Shown one piece after another: positions 27,366-38,139 of a stretch of DNA of 38,646 nucleotides. The notes beneath the pieces are model-generated. The model ran no database searches. It was not told where the DNA came from and saw only the letters and a list, made by a program, of their open reading frames with translations. The number at the start of each line of letters is the position of its first letter. Positions within the stretch are counted from its first letter, which is position 1. The DNA comes from Acidovorax delafieldii 2AN. GTDB taxonomy: Bacteria > Pseudomonadota > Gammaproteobacteria > Burkholderiales > Burkholderiaceae_C. A program made the translations under genes and the position numbers. The stretch covers positions 1 through 38,646 of the forward strand of contig NZ_ACQT01000018.1 of the NCBI RefSeq assembly GCF_000175235.1, in the 5' to 3' direction.

Positions 27366-28289
27366 TCACCCCCACAGCACTGACCGCATCGAAATCGACG
27401 CGGATTGGTAGCCGGTGTTGAAAAAGCGCGGCATTTCGCTGGCTTCCACCGCACCCGCGGCATACAGCAGGGGCAGGTAATGCTCATGGGTAGGATGCGC
27501 CTGCCGGGCCACGGCGCCCAGCTTTTGAAAGTCCTGCAAGGCCGCCAGTTGGCCTTTCTTGATCTGCTCCTGGACCACGGTGTCGAACTCGGTGGCCCAG
27601 TCGTAAGCCTCGTTGGACGCCGTGCCACGGCGCGTGGCGCGCAGGTTGTGCACCACGTTGCCGCTGCCCACGATCAGCACGCCACGTTCGCGCAGGCCCT
27701 TGAGCTGCTGGCCCAGCTTGTAATGCTCGGCCGGGGCACGGCTGTAGTCCATGCTCAGCTGCAGCACCGGAATGTCGGCCCTGGGAAACATGGGCTTGAG
27801 CACCGACCAGGTGCCATGGTCCAGCCCCCATTCACCTTCGTCCACGCCCAGCGGGCCGCCCGTGGCGGGTGAGCGCAGCTCGCCCGCCAAGCTGCGCGCC
27901 ACCTGCGGCGCACCGGGGGCCGGGTACTGCTGGTCGAACAGCGCCTGCGGAAAGCCGCCAAAGTCGTGGATGGTCTTGGGATGGGCCATGCCGGTCAGTT
28001 GCCAGCCGCCGCGTGTGAGCCAGTGGGCAGACACACACAGAATGAGCTGCGGCTGCGCGGCGCGCGCCAGCAGTTCCGCGCCCATGGACTGCCAACTGCG
28101 GCGCCAGGCGTTGTCTTCAATGGCGTTCATGGGGCTGCCATGGCCCACGAAAAGCACCGGCATGCGGGGCGACGGTTTCAATGCCCCCAGCGCGCTGGCG
28201 GTGGCCGCGCTGCTCAACGAGGTGGTCATAAAAGCTCCCGGAAAGGCGGCCAGGCCCGCAAGGGCGGCCAAAGAAGTTCTGCGGTGCAT
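27366..28289 (-). CDS. ygiD: YgiD-like class III extradiol ring-cleavage dioxygenase
   Basis: Zinc/iron-dependent 4,5-DOPA dioxygenase family. 307 aa from ATG 28287-28289. LFVGHGSPMNAI, CVSAHWLTRGG, DHGTWSVLKPMFP and HPTHEHYLPLLYAAG supply the metal-binding histidines. The N terminus MHRRTSLAALAGLAAFPGA looks like a Tat signal (RR then a hydrophobic stretch), suggesting export; but a second ATG at residue 21 (MTTSLSS) has a better ribosome site (GGGAG) and would make a cytosolic protein of about 287 aa. E. coli YgiD is about 260 aa. Isolated, convergent with the upstream gene pair. Confidence 0.85.
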   Translation of the reverse strand: MHRRTSLAALAGLAAFPGAFMTTSLSSAATASALGALKPSPRMPVLFVGHGSPMNAIEDNAWRRSWQSMGAELLARAAQPQLILCVSAHWLTRGGWQLTGMAHPKTIHDFGGFPQALFDQQYPAPGAPQVARSLAGELRSPATGGPLGVDEGEWGLDHGTWSVLKPMFPRADIPVLQLSMDYSRAPAEHYKLGQQLKGLRERGVLIVGSGNVVHNLRATRRGTASNEAYDWATEFDTVVQEQIKKGQLAALQDFQKLGAVARQAHPTHEHYLPLLYAAGAVEASEMPRFFNTGYQSASISMRSVLWG

Positions 28290-29000
28290 GGAGAGGGAGC
28301 GTAACAAATGGTGGTGACCCGGGAAGGGAGACCGGCCCGCGCCCGGAAGTTCCTGAACGCGTGCTCTGAGTGCGCCCCCAGACACGCCCAACCTCTTTCT
28401 CGCTGTCGTCCACGTACAGCCCCAATGTCCGTGCCCCGCCGCCACTCTCGTTTTTTTCCGCTTCGGGCTCCGCATGGGCGGCCGCCGGAGCAACCCGTCC
28501 AGCACCCTCATGCGTGGCATTGCGCCTGAACCGCCAAGCAGGCCCTCTCCCTCATGCGCTCGACGCCAAGGTTGGGCCCTGTACCGACACCCAGATGCGG
28601 ACCCCACGTCGCGAGGGCTCAGTCAGGGCTTCTGCACTCTCGAGTCCGCCACCGAAAAGCGCCCTCCAGTGCGGACCACTCCGCAGCCACGGCCGCCCAC
28701 CCGAAACCGACCTTGTGTACCCATGGCTGGGCTGCCGGGCAACGCCGTTTCAGATGCTGGACGACGTGGAGATTGTCGTGCACGCACTTCTCCCGAGGCC
28801 TTGAGCTGCGCTCCGAAACTCACTTTTTGATAGCTGCAACCTCTTTATTCATGAGCACTGCCATCGCATAAGACCCAGAATCTGGATCAACACCAGAAGC
28901 CGCCCGCGCGTGGTTAAGGTGTAAATGGGCCGATGGACTACACGCTCCCCGCGCCGATGCCGTTTCAATGCGAATTGACTCAACACCATCGGGAGATGCC
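28290..29000. other. 711-bp region without a recognised gene
   Basis: Open frames exist on both strands but none has family motifs, and the proteins read as low-complexity Arg/Pro/Ser. At about 28822-28840 there is a TTTTTGATAGCTGC core of the repeat element, without clear arms. The last ~100 bp (28900-29000) is less GC-rich and likely holds the promoter of the 153-aa gene. This may be a decayed gene. Confidence 0.5.
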
Positions 29001-29462
29001 ATGAAATCCCTCATCCTTGACTCTTCCATGACCAGCATGGCCGGCGTTTTCTACCCCACCGGGCATGTGTTCGCGCTGTTTCCCGACGAAGACTGCGTGC
29101 GCCAGGCGGCGACCGCTCTGCAGCAGGCGAACGTCACCGGCGACACCTGCTATGCGTCGCCTGAGGCCATCCTGCAGGAAATCGTGCAGACACTGGGCAC
29201 CGCCGACACCCCGCTGCCGTCGGTGGGCGCTGAGGGCGACATCGTGCGGCGCATGGCCGATCTGGCCGCCACCGGCCACCACGGGTTGCTGCTGCGCATG
29301 AACGACAAGGACGACCCCGCTCAGGTGGCCCATGCACTGGCAGCCGAAGGCGCCGTTGCGGCCTTCTATTACCGGACGTTCGTCATCGAGGACCTGATCG
29401 CGCCACCCGCCGCCGCCGCCTCCCCTTCGGTCACGGTGGGCACCCACGCGGCAGACACCTGA
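29001..29462 (+). CDS. Hypothetical 153-aa protein
   Basis: Start ATG 29001 with GGGAG eight bases upstream. The first third (GVFYPTGHVFALFPDEDCVRQAATAL, then a Gly/Thr loop) resembles a ferredoxin-like alpha/beta fold seen in small stress proteins with a sequence-index repeat, and DLAATGHHGLLLRM may be a second strand-helix unit. The Ala/Pro-rich tail (about 135-153) looks disordered. No signal peptide or transmembrane segment. I do not recognise the family. Alone on the plus strand between two long gaps. Confidence 0.65.
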   Translation: MKSLILDSSMTSMAGVFYPTGHVFALFPDEDCVRQAATALQQANVTGDTCYASPEAILQEIVQTLGTADTPLPSVGAEGDIVRRMADLAATGHHGLLLRMNDKDDPAQVAHALAAEGAVAAFYYRTFVIEDLIAPPAAAASPSVTVGTHAADT

Positions 29463-29808
29463 GCAGGCGCGATGCACTGGGCGCGGCCGCACCCTCGCTC
29501 CGTCGCGTCGGGGTGCTGCGCCACCGGCCACGGGGTGGCGCGGCCGGGCATGGCCTGGTCCTGCACACCCCGCAGCATCCTGCGTCACGCCGAGGGCGCG
29601 AGCGAAGGCACTGAAACGGCTGCACCGAGCACATGAAGCACTGCAGCTTCGCCCCAACTTCTGCCAGCGCCACCGCCGGGCCGTCACAGCCAGACGGAAC
29701 GGGGCCATGCCTGGAGCACGGTGGTGAAGGCAGGCGCGAGGCCAAGGTCAGGCTCCTGCCAGGGCCGCACCCATCAGCCATGGGATTGGCGGGTGCCCGC
29801 GGCTGCGT
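29463..29808. other. 346-bp gap without a recognised gene
   Basis: Very GC-rich spacer between the 153-aa gene and the convergent EamA-type exporter. It contains an imperfect CCACCGGCCACGGGGTGG dyad near 29521 that could form a hairpin. No T-run terminator is obvious. Frames on the minus strand are Arg/Pro/Cys-rich and unlike real proteins. Confidence 0.5.
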
Positions 29809-30717
29809 TCACCGCTGGCGCGAAAGGCCCACTATGCTCGCGCACAGCAGGCCAGCCCCCACGAGTTGCCGCATGCCCATGCTTTCGCCCAGCAGCGCCA
29901 CCGCCAGCACGATGGCAACCAAAGGCTCCACCAGCGTGGCGGTCACGACGGCCGTGGGCCCCAAACGCCGGGCGCTCCAGGCAAAAATGACATAGGCGAT
30001 GGCCGTGGTGACGACGCCCGTGTACCCGGCCCCCGCCCACTGCCACGCCCCCCGGGGCCAGGTCACGCCCTGATAGCAGGCTACCGCAGCGGTGCACAAG
30101 GTGGCGGCAGCCATCCCCCAGGCTGACGCAGCCAACGGCGACACCGCCTGCGGCATGCGCGCGTTGCCCAGCACGACCAGGGTGTACGCCGCCGCCGAAC
30201 CGAGCGACCACATCACCCCTCGCCACTGCCCCACAGCCAAGTCTTGGCCACCCACTGGTGCCACCACCAGGGCGGAGCCCATCAGCGCAGCCGCCAGGCC
30301 CGTGAGCAGCGGCACGGTGGCGCGCTCGTAGCCCCGCAGCAGGGACACTGCAGTCACCAGCACAGGGGCGCAACAGATCGAGATCACCGTGGCCAGCGCC
30401 GCGCCCACGTGGGTGATGGCCACGAACCAGCAACCGACGCTCAGGGCCATGGCCGCTCCCGTGCCAGCCATCAGCCCCTTCACGCGCCATGGAAGCCGGG
30501 GCCAGGCACCGCGGTCCTGGGCCTGCGCCGCCGAGCGCCCGGACCACAACGCTCCAAGCAACAGGAGCGGCAGCCCCAGGGCGAACCGCGCCAGCGCCAG
30601 GCTGGCGGGCGCCATGCCCGCATCCAGCAATTGCTGGGCTACCAGGGCACCTCCACCCCACAGCGATCCAGCCAACAACACACCGCCCCATGCCAGGGCG
30701 GCCTTTGAATTTTTCAT
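29809..30717 (-). CDS. EamA/DMT-superfamily transporter
   Basis: Inner-membrane exporter of the drug/metabolite transporter superfamily. 302 aa with ten hydrophobic segments and the two-fold EamA repeat (about 8-140 and 150-298). The first copy has SLWGGGALVAQQLLDAG; the second has YTLVVLGNARMPQ and GPTAVVTATLVEPLVAIVLA, the EP(L)VA motif typical of the last helices. GGGAG precedes the ATG by 8 bases. Substrate cannot be read; relatives export amino acids or small metabolites. A pentanucleotide repeat lies about 265-325 bp upstream of the start. Confidence 0.85.
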   Translation of the reverse strand: MKNSKAALAWGGVLLAGSLWGGGALVAQQLLDAGMAPASLALARFALGLPLLLLGALWSGRSAAQAQDRGAWPRLPWRVKGLMAGTGAAMALSVGCWFVAITHVGAALATVISICCAPVLVTAVSLLRGYERATVPLLTGLAAALMGSALVVAPVGGQDLAVGQWRGVMWSLGSAAAYTLVVLGNARMPQAVSPLAASAWGMAAATLCTAAVACYQGVTWPRGAWQWAGAGYTGVVTTAIAYVIFAWSARRLGPTAVVTATLVEPLVAIVLAVALLGESMGMRQLVGAGLLCASIVGLSRQR

Positions 30718-30980
30718 GCAATTTCTCCCGTTCCGCGCGTGCAGGCCGCTCAGGCCACACGCGCGCGTTCAAGCCGTGCCGCCGCTGGCAGCACAGTCCG
30801 CTGAGCCACCCGGGGGGCGGCCCTGAATCAGCAGAAAGAGGGAGGAGAAAGAAGACGCATCGCGCCTGAATGCTAGCAGTTCACCGCAGCGCGTGCGGCG
30901 GGAGGGAGGCCGCCACCGAACCCGGCCCGCACCGACTTCGAAAAACAATCCGGGATTGAAAGCCGGGCCCGGAACTCGGC

Positions 30981-31040
30981 TGGGCTGGGCTGGACTGGAC
31001 TGGACTGGACTGGACTGGACTGGACTGGACTGGACTGGAC
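30981..31040. repeat. Pentanucleotide tandem repeat (TGGAC)10 with two TGGGC units
   Basis: Two TGGGC units (30981-30990) followed by ten exact TGGAC copies (30991-31040). It lies in the 440-bp gene-free stretch between the EamA gene start (30717) and the ygiQ stop (31158); nothing else is recognised there except a TTTTTGATAGCAACG core of the dispersed repeat at about 31119. Such short repeats slip in replication, so copy number may vary between strains. Confidence 0.9.
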
Positions 31041-31157
31041 TGAATTGTCCCGGTGATTGCCAGCCCCACTGAGAAAAACCCGCCTGCAGCGCTCGCCCAC
31101 CAAGCGCCTCCTGCTCCATTTTTGATAGCAACGTTTGCGGCGCCGGAGGCGGCTGCG

Positions 31158-33536
<2,379 letters not shown>

Positions 33537-33685
33537 GGTAGGCGCGGTCGTGGTGGGTAACCGGCCATTTTAAGGCGGCAGCCCGTTTTTGTCGCCCTTT
33601 GGGTGCTTGCCCTCTCTCAGGCAAGGGCATGCATGGCGGTCGCAGATACTTGCTTTTGTCAACCATTTACATGACATTGGCAGGC

Positions 33686-34648
33686 ATGAACACGCCACCC
33701 AACCCCTCTGCCCCACACCACCCGCCCTCGGCTGCCGCCGTGAAGGCCGTGCGGCGGTTCAACCGCTTTTTCACGCGCCGCGCGGGCGTGTTGGCGCCCT
33801 ACCTGGGCAGCCCGCTGTCACTGACCGAGGTGCGCGTGCTGTACGAGCTGGCGCACCGCAAGACCCCCGTTGCCAGCGAACTGGCCCGCGACCTGGGGCT
33901 GGACGGCGGCTACCTCAGCCGCATTCTTCGGCGGTTTGAAGCGGCGGGCTGGCTGCGGCGCAGCGCCAGCCCCCGGGACGCCCGCCAGAGCGTGCTGGCC
34001 CTCACCCCCGAGGGGCGTGACACCTTCGAGCCTCTGCAGCAGCGCTCGCGCGACGAGGCCGCAGCGCTGCTCGCGCCCCTGCCGCCGGCCCACCAGCAGG
34101 AGCTGGTGGCGGCAATGGAACGCATCGAAGCCTTGCTCGACCCTGCGCATGCCGCCCAAGCCCCCACCCGCCTGGCGGTGCTGCGCGATCTGCAGCCGGG
34201 CGATATCGGCTGGGTGGTACAGCAGCATGGCGAGATCTACTGGCGCGAATACGGGTGGGACAGCCGCTTCGAAGCCCTGGTGGCCGATATTGCCGCGCAG
34301 TTTGTGCGCAAGTTTCAGCCCGCCTGGGAAAAGGCCTGGATTGCCGAGCTGGGGGGCGAGCGCGTGGGTGCCGTGTTCGTGGTGCGCAAATCCGCCACCA
34401 CCGCGCAGTTGCGGATGCTCATCCTCTCACCCCAGGCGCGCGGCCTGGGGCTGGGCGCCCGACTGACGGACGAGTGCATCGCCTTTGCACGTGCCAAGGG
34501 CTACCGAAAAATGGTGCTCTGGACCAACAGCTGCCTGACCACGGCGCGCAGCATCTACGCCCGGCGCGGCTTCCGCCTGGAAAAATCCGAAGCTTATGAA
34601 GGGTTTGGCCAGAGCCTCGTGGGAGAGACCTGGTCGCTCAAGCTCTGA
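33686..34648 (+). CDS. MarR-type regulator fused to GNAT acetyltransferase
   Basis: 320 aa from ATG 33686 (alternative 33671). N-terminal MarR winged helix (about 10-145): LTEVRVLYELAHRKTPVASELARDLGLDGGYLSRILRRFEAAGWL, with basic wing RSASPRDARQSVLALTPEG. C-terminal GNAT domain (about 155-315): acetyl-CoA loop QARGLGLGARLTDECIAFA, then MVLWTNSCLTTARSIYARRGF. Known as a fusion class that couples small-molecule acetylation to regulation. TTGTCAACCATTTACATGACAT upstream is AT-rich and may contain promoter and operator. Divergent from ygiQ. Target unknown. Confidence 0.88.
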   Translation: MNTPPNPSAPHHPPSAAAVKAVRRFNRFFTRRAGVLAPYLGSPLSLTEVRVLYELAHRKTPVASELARDLGLDGGYLSRILRRFEAAGWLRRSASPRDARQSVLALTPEGRDTFEPLQQRSRDEAAALLAPLPPAHQQELVAAMERIEALLDPAHAAQAPTRLAVLRDLQPGDIGWVVQQHGEIYWREYGWDSRFEALVADIAAQFVRKFQPAWEKAWIAELGGERVGAVFVVRKSATTAQLRMLILSPQARGLGLGARLTDECIAFARAKGYRKMVLWTNSCLTTARSIYARRGFRLEKSEAYEGFGQSLVGETWSLKL

Positions 34649-34818
34649 TCGATCTGACCGCGTTAGCGGTACGGCCCCAGCCCACGGGCCGACATACCCA
34701 CAGGGCCGTGCGAGATGGTGATCACCGCGTTACAAGGCGCAGCCTTGCCCTAAAGCCCCAGGCAATTGGCGTACGGAACCGCCCCGCAGGCCGGGCACCA
34801 GCCCGATCTTCGGGCCTG

Positions 34819-35025
34819 CTACCACTCCCCCGCCTCCCGCACGCGCTGCGCAAGATCGGGAAACGACGCCTCTTCTGCCCCGGCAGATGGTGCACACGCT
34901 GCACTGCCGGCAGGTGCGGAAGGCGCTGCCGCACGCACCGCCGTCTCGGCCGGGCTACCGAAGCGGCCGAAGACATGGCTGGAGAGGGCTTTGGGCAGCG
35001 CAGCGGTCACAACAGGGTCGGCCAT
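34819..35025 (-). CDS. Hypothetical 68-aa Ala-rich protein
   Basis: ATG 35023-35025 with GAAGGAA seven bases upstream; ends TAG 34819-34821. Begins MADPVVTAALPKALSS and has a central Ala/Pro/Ser-rich stretch, ending FPDLAQRVREAGEW. No transmembrane segment. Codon third positions are GC-rich, as in real genes here. Divergent from the YigZ-like gene; no family is recognised. A short GCCCG/CGGGC hairpin lies just past its stop. The 170 bp downstream to the MarR-GNAT stop hold nothing recognised. Confidence 0.55.
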   Translation of the reverse strand: MADPVVTAALPKALSSHVFGRFGSPAETAVRAAAPSAPAGSAACAPSAGAEEASFPDLAQRVREAGEW

Positions 35026-35185
35026 GGTGGTTCCTTCAACGGTGGAGTCTCTGCGGTACAGGGACTGCTTTTGGGCCAAAGCCCGCCAGCGCTGTGCAAC
35101 GCATTCCACACCCAACGCGCCAACCCCGCAGCAGGTGCACCCGCGCGGCGGAATTCTCCACCGCGGCGGGTTAAGCTCGCGCCCC

Positions 35186-35782
35186 ATGCCTCAGACCCTG
35201 GCCGCGCCCGTTCACAGCGAAATCGTCATCAAGAAAAGCCGCTTCATCGGCTGCGTGCAACCCATGGCCGACCGCGCCAGCGCCCAGGCGCACGTGGATG
35301 CGCTCTGGAAGCAGCACCCGGGCGCCGCCCACATCTGCTGGGCCTTGCTGGCCGGCGGGCAATCGGCTGCCGTGGACGACGGCGAGCCGGGCGGCACCGC
35401 GGGCCGCCCCATGCTCGACGTGCTGCGCCACCAGGATCTCGAAGGCGTACTGGCCACCGTGGTGCGCTACTTCGGCGGCGTCAAGCTGGGTGCGGGGGGG
35501 CTCGTGCGCGCCTACACCGACTGCGTGGCGCAGGCCCTGATCGCAGCCCCCAAGGTACAGCTTCAGCGCATGGCTACGCTGCAGTGCCTGGTTCCGTATG
35601 CGCTCGAAGGCCTGCTGCGTCGCGAAATTGAAGCGGCCGGCGCTGCGCTGGTGGACGTGCAGCACGGCTCGCTCGTCACCCTGCAGATGCGCCTGCCCGA
35701 GGCGCAAGCCGCTGCCTTCATGCAGCGCATCAACGACCAGGGCCAGGGCCGCGTGGGGTGGACGGACGCAGCCACCCTCTGA
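35186..35782 (+). CDS. YigZ/IMPACT family protein
   Basis: 198 aa from ATG 35186. IMPACT N-terminal domain (about 8-115): IVIKKSRFIGCVQPM, the signature DDGEPGGTAGRPMLDVL, and VVRYFGGVKLGAGGLVRAYTDCV. A C-terminal DUF1949 ferredoxin-like domain (about 130-195) follows. Bacterial YigZ may bind nucleic acid or ribosomes; function is not settled. No strong ribosome site: TTAAGCT about 10 bp upstream could be a -10 of a nearly leaderless transcript. Upstream in-frame extensions are rejected because family proteins start here. Confidence 0.9.
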   Translation: MPQTLAAPVHSEIVIKKSRFIGCVQPMADRASAQAHVDALWKQHPGAAHICWALLAGGQSAAVDDGEPGGTAGRPMLDVLRHQDLEGVLATVVRYFGGVKLGAGGLVRAYTDCVAQALIAAPKVQLQRMATLQCLVPYALEGLLRREIEAAGAALVDVQHGSLVTLQMRLPEAQAAAFMQRINDQGQGRVGWTDAATL

Positions 35783-35952
35783 GCAGGGCCAGGTGCCCAC
35801 CTTCCACCATCGTCTGGTCACCACGGGCCCTGCCCCCGGGTCGTTGGTGAACATGGATGGCACAGGCTGCCACGCAAAAGGCCTGCGCGCCTACAGCGAA
35901 ACCGGCACTTGCGGGGCAGACTGCGGCTTTTTCCGGCCCGAGGAGGCATTGC

Positions 35953-37368
35953 ATGAGCCAGCCGCTCGACACCCTCATCATCGGCGCAGGCACAGCGGGC
36001 CTGGCTGCCCTGCGCGAAGTGCGAAAGCGCACCGACCGCTTTCTCATCGTCAATGAAGGCCCCTGGGGCACCACCTGCGCGCGCGTGGGCTGCATGCCCT
36101 CCAAGGCGCTGATCGAGGCGGCCAACGCTTTCCACCGCCGCCACGCCTTTGCCGATTTCGGTTTGCGCGGCGCCGATACCGTGGAGGCCGACATCGCCGC
36201 CGTGCTCGAACGCGTGCGCAAACTGCGCGACGGATTTGCCAAAGGTGCGCGCCAGGCGACCTCCCGGCTGGGCCCCGCCTGCATCACGGGCCGGGCCACC
36301 GTGCTGGACCCGCACACCGTAGACATCGACGGCAGAAGGCACAGCACCCGCAGCATCATCATCGCCACCGGCTCCCGCCCCCGCGTGCCCGACGCGTGGC
36401 TGGCCTTTGGCGAGCGCATGCTCACCACCGACACCCTGTTCGAGCAGCCCACGCTGGGCCCGCGCGTGGCCGTGATCGGCATGGGCGCCGTTGGGGTTGA
36501 AATCGCGCAGGCGCTGGCCCGCCTGGGCCTGGAAGTGGCCGCCTTCACCACGGACGACACCGTCGCCGGCCTGAAGGACCCCGCCCTCAATGCAGAACTG
36601 ATGGCCGTGCTCAAGGAAGATGTGGTGTTGCACACAGGCGCTCCGGCCGATCTGCGCGAAGTGCCCGGCGGCATTGAAGTGCGCAGTGGCCCCAACCGCG
36701 TGGTGGTGGACCAGGTCATCGCGGCCATGGGCCGGGTGCCCAACATCGAGTGCCTGGGCCTCGAGAACCTGGGCGAACCGCTCGATCCGCATGGTATGCC
36801 CGCCGTCAATCCGCAGACGCTGCAGATCGGCAATTTGCCCGTGTACCTCGCGGGCGATGCCAATGCCCAGGTGCCGCTGCTGCACGAGGCCACCGACGAA
36901 GGCCATATCGCGGGGATGAACGCCCTGGCCGAAACACCCACACGCTTTCAGCGCCGCACGCCCCTGTCCATCGTGTTTTGCGACCCCCAGGTAGCCGTGG
37001 TGGGGAAGCCGCTGGCCGGCCTTGAGGCAGCCGAAGTTGCCACGGGGGCCGCCAGTTTCGAGGACCAGGGCCGTGCCCGTGCGGCCCTGCGCAACCGGGG
37101 GCTTTTGCACGTGCACGCCGACCGCAGCACGGGCCGCCTGCTGGGTGCCGAGATGTGCGCGCCCGACGGCGAACACCTCGCCCACCTGCTGGCCCTGGCC
37201 GTACACCGCAAACTCACCGTGCACGAGATGCTTGGCATGCCCTTCTACCATCCGGTCCTGGAAGAAGGCCTGCGGTCAGCGCTGCGGGATGCGGCGCGCC
37301 AGTTGCCCGGCAGCCCGGACTCCGATCTGGCCTCGTGCATGGCCCTGGGCGTGCCGGCGCTTGAATAA
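35953..37368 (+). CDS. Dihydrolipoamide-dehydrogenase-like pyridine nucleotide-disulfide oxidoreductase
   Basis: 471 aa from ATG 35953 with AGGAGG six bases upstream. FAD fold LIIGAGTAGLAAL, redox disulfide C42-x4-C47 (TTCARVGCMPSK), NAD fold VAVIGMGAVGVEIAQ, second FAD motif VYLAGDANAQVPLLHEA, and the C-terminal acid-base pair H433/E438 in FYHPVLEE. All residues needed for dihydrolipoyl dehydrogenase are present. It is not near a 2-oxoacid dehydrogenase gene and has no lipoyl domain; aceEF presumably has its own E3, so this is likely a second, orphan enzyme. Alone, 170 bp after the YigZ-like gene. Confidence 0.88.
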   Translation: MSQPLDTLIIGAGTAGLAALREVRKRTDRFLIVNEGPWGTTCARVGCMPSKALIEAANAFHRRHAFADFGLRGADTVEADIAAVLERVRKLRDGFAKGARQATSRLGPACITGRATVLDPHTVDIDGRRHSTRSIIIATGSRPRVPDAWLAFGERMLTTDTLFEQPTLGPRVAVIGMGAVGVEIAQALARLGLEVAAFTTDDTVAGLKDPALNAELMAVLKEDVVLHTGAPADLREVPGGIEVRSGPNRVVVDQVIAAMGRVPNIECLGLENLGEPLDPHGMPAVNPQTLQIGNLPVYLAGDANAQVPLLHEATDEGHIAGMNALAETPTRFQRRTPLSIVFCDPQVAVVGKPLAGLEAAEVATGAASFEDQGRARAALRNRGLLHVHADRSTGRLLGAEMCAPDGEHLAHLLALAVHRKLTVHEMLGMPFYHPVLEEGLRSALRDAARQLPGSPDSDLASCMALGVPALE

Positions 37369-37482
37369 GCACCACCCTCTGAGTTCATCCGTGCGGCACC
37401 GCACCGGCAGGGGCGCGTGTAACAGCACTCAAGCCAAGCCGGCAACACGCCGATATAGCACCATCACCCTCAAGGAACCGCC

Positions 37483-37686
37483 ATGGATGTCGCACTCACC
37501 AACAGCATCGTCAAGACCGCCACAGCCATGGCCAGCCGCGAAACCGCCGATGCCGTGCAGGTCACCGTGCTGAAGAAGGCCCTCGACACCCAGGCCAGCG
37601 CAGCAGCCACCCTGCTGCAGGCACTGCCCCAGCCGCCGCTGGCCACCTCAGGCACGCTGGGCACCCAGCTCAACACGTTTGCCTGA
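37483..37686 (+). CDS. YjfB-family small protein (putative motility protein)
   Basis: 67 aa. Starts MDVALTNSIVKTATAMASRETADAVQVTVLKKALDTQASAA and ends in a Pro/Thr/Gly-rich tail. This is the YjfB/PF14070 pattern: N-terminal helical, repeated Ala/Thr and a conserved KKALD. The family is often found near flagellar genes but its role is unknown. AAGGA is eight bases before the ATG. An intrinsic terminator ends the gene. Confidence 0.75.
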   Translation: MDVALTNSIVKTATAMASRETADAVQVTVLKKALDTQASAAATLLQALPQPPLATSGTLGTQLNTFA

Positions 37687-37728
37687 ACCTACACGACACG
37701 CGAAGCTCTCCAAGGCATAGCATTTGCA

Positions 37729-37752
37729 GCCGCCCTTCGGGCGGCTTTTTTT
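37729..37752 (+). terminator. Intrinsic terminator after the YjfB-like gene
   Basis: Arms GCCGCCC / GGGCGGC (37729-37735 and 37739-37745) around a TTC loop, then a T7 run (37746-37752). It insulates the hipBA promoter immediately downstream. Confidence 0.92.
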
Positions 37753-37758
37753 CACTAA

Positions 37759-37791
37759 TTGACACACAACATATGCTTTTTATTTAAAAAG
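37759..37791 (+). promoter_or_regulatory. hipBA promoter and operator
   Basis: TTGACA (37759-37764) is followed after 16 bp by TATTTA (37781-37786). A perfect 16-bp inverted repeat CTTTTTA-TT-TAAAAAG (37776-37791) overlaps the -10, a likely binding site for HipB autorepression. The AT-rich stretch contrasts sharply with its surroundings. Confidence 0.65.
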
Positions 37792-37806
37792 AGTATATTA
37801 GTGATC

Positions 37807-38115
37807 ATGTCACATGATCTCATTGCCAGCTTGGCGCTGGCACGCAAGGCCGCCGGACTCACCCAGGCCCAACTGGCCGAGAGGGCCGGTCTGTCCCGCA
37901 TGACGGTGCAGCGCACCGAAGGTGGGGAGCTTGACCCGCGTTTCTCCACTCTGGCGGAAATGGCCCGGGTGCTGGGCATGGATCTGATGGCCGTGCCCAG
38001 CAGCCTGCGCCCCAGCCTGCAGGCGTTCGTTCAGTCGGGCGGCAAGTTCCTGGGCCAGCCCCAAGGGGCCGACGCCCCGCCCTCCGTGGTCGACAAGCTG
38101 AGGGTGGGCGGCTGA
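37807..38115 (+). CDS. hipB: HipB-like antitoxin / HTH transcriptional repressor
   Basis: 102 aa from ATG 37807 (MSHDLIASLALARKAAG). Cro/CI-type helix-turn-helix at about 20-75: LTQAQLAERAGLSRMTVQRTEGG followed by STLAEMARVLGMDLMAVP. The C-terminal half contains a long low-complexity tail (LRPSLQAFVQSGGKF...). HipB both neutralises HipA and represses the operon; the palindrome upstream fits. An upstream in-frame ATG at 37759 would overlap the -35 and is rejected. The gene is 24 bp from hipA. Confidence 0.88.
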   Translation: MSHDLIASLALARKAAGLTQAQLAERAGLSRMTVQRTEGGELDPRFSTLAEMARVLGMDLMAVPSSLRPSLQAFVQSGGKFLGQPQGADAPPSVVDKLRVGG

Positions 38116-38139
38116 CGCGCAGGCCCGTCGAAGCACACC

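Noticed and set aside
30981-31040. CRISPR-like array
   Set aside because: Contiguous 5-bp units without spacers and no cas genes.
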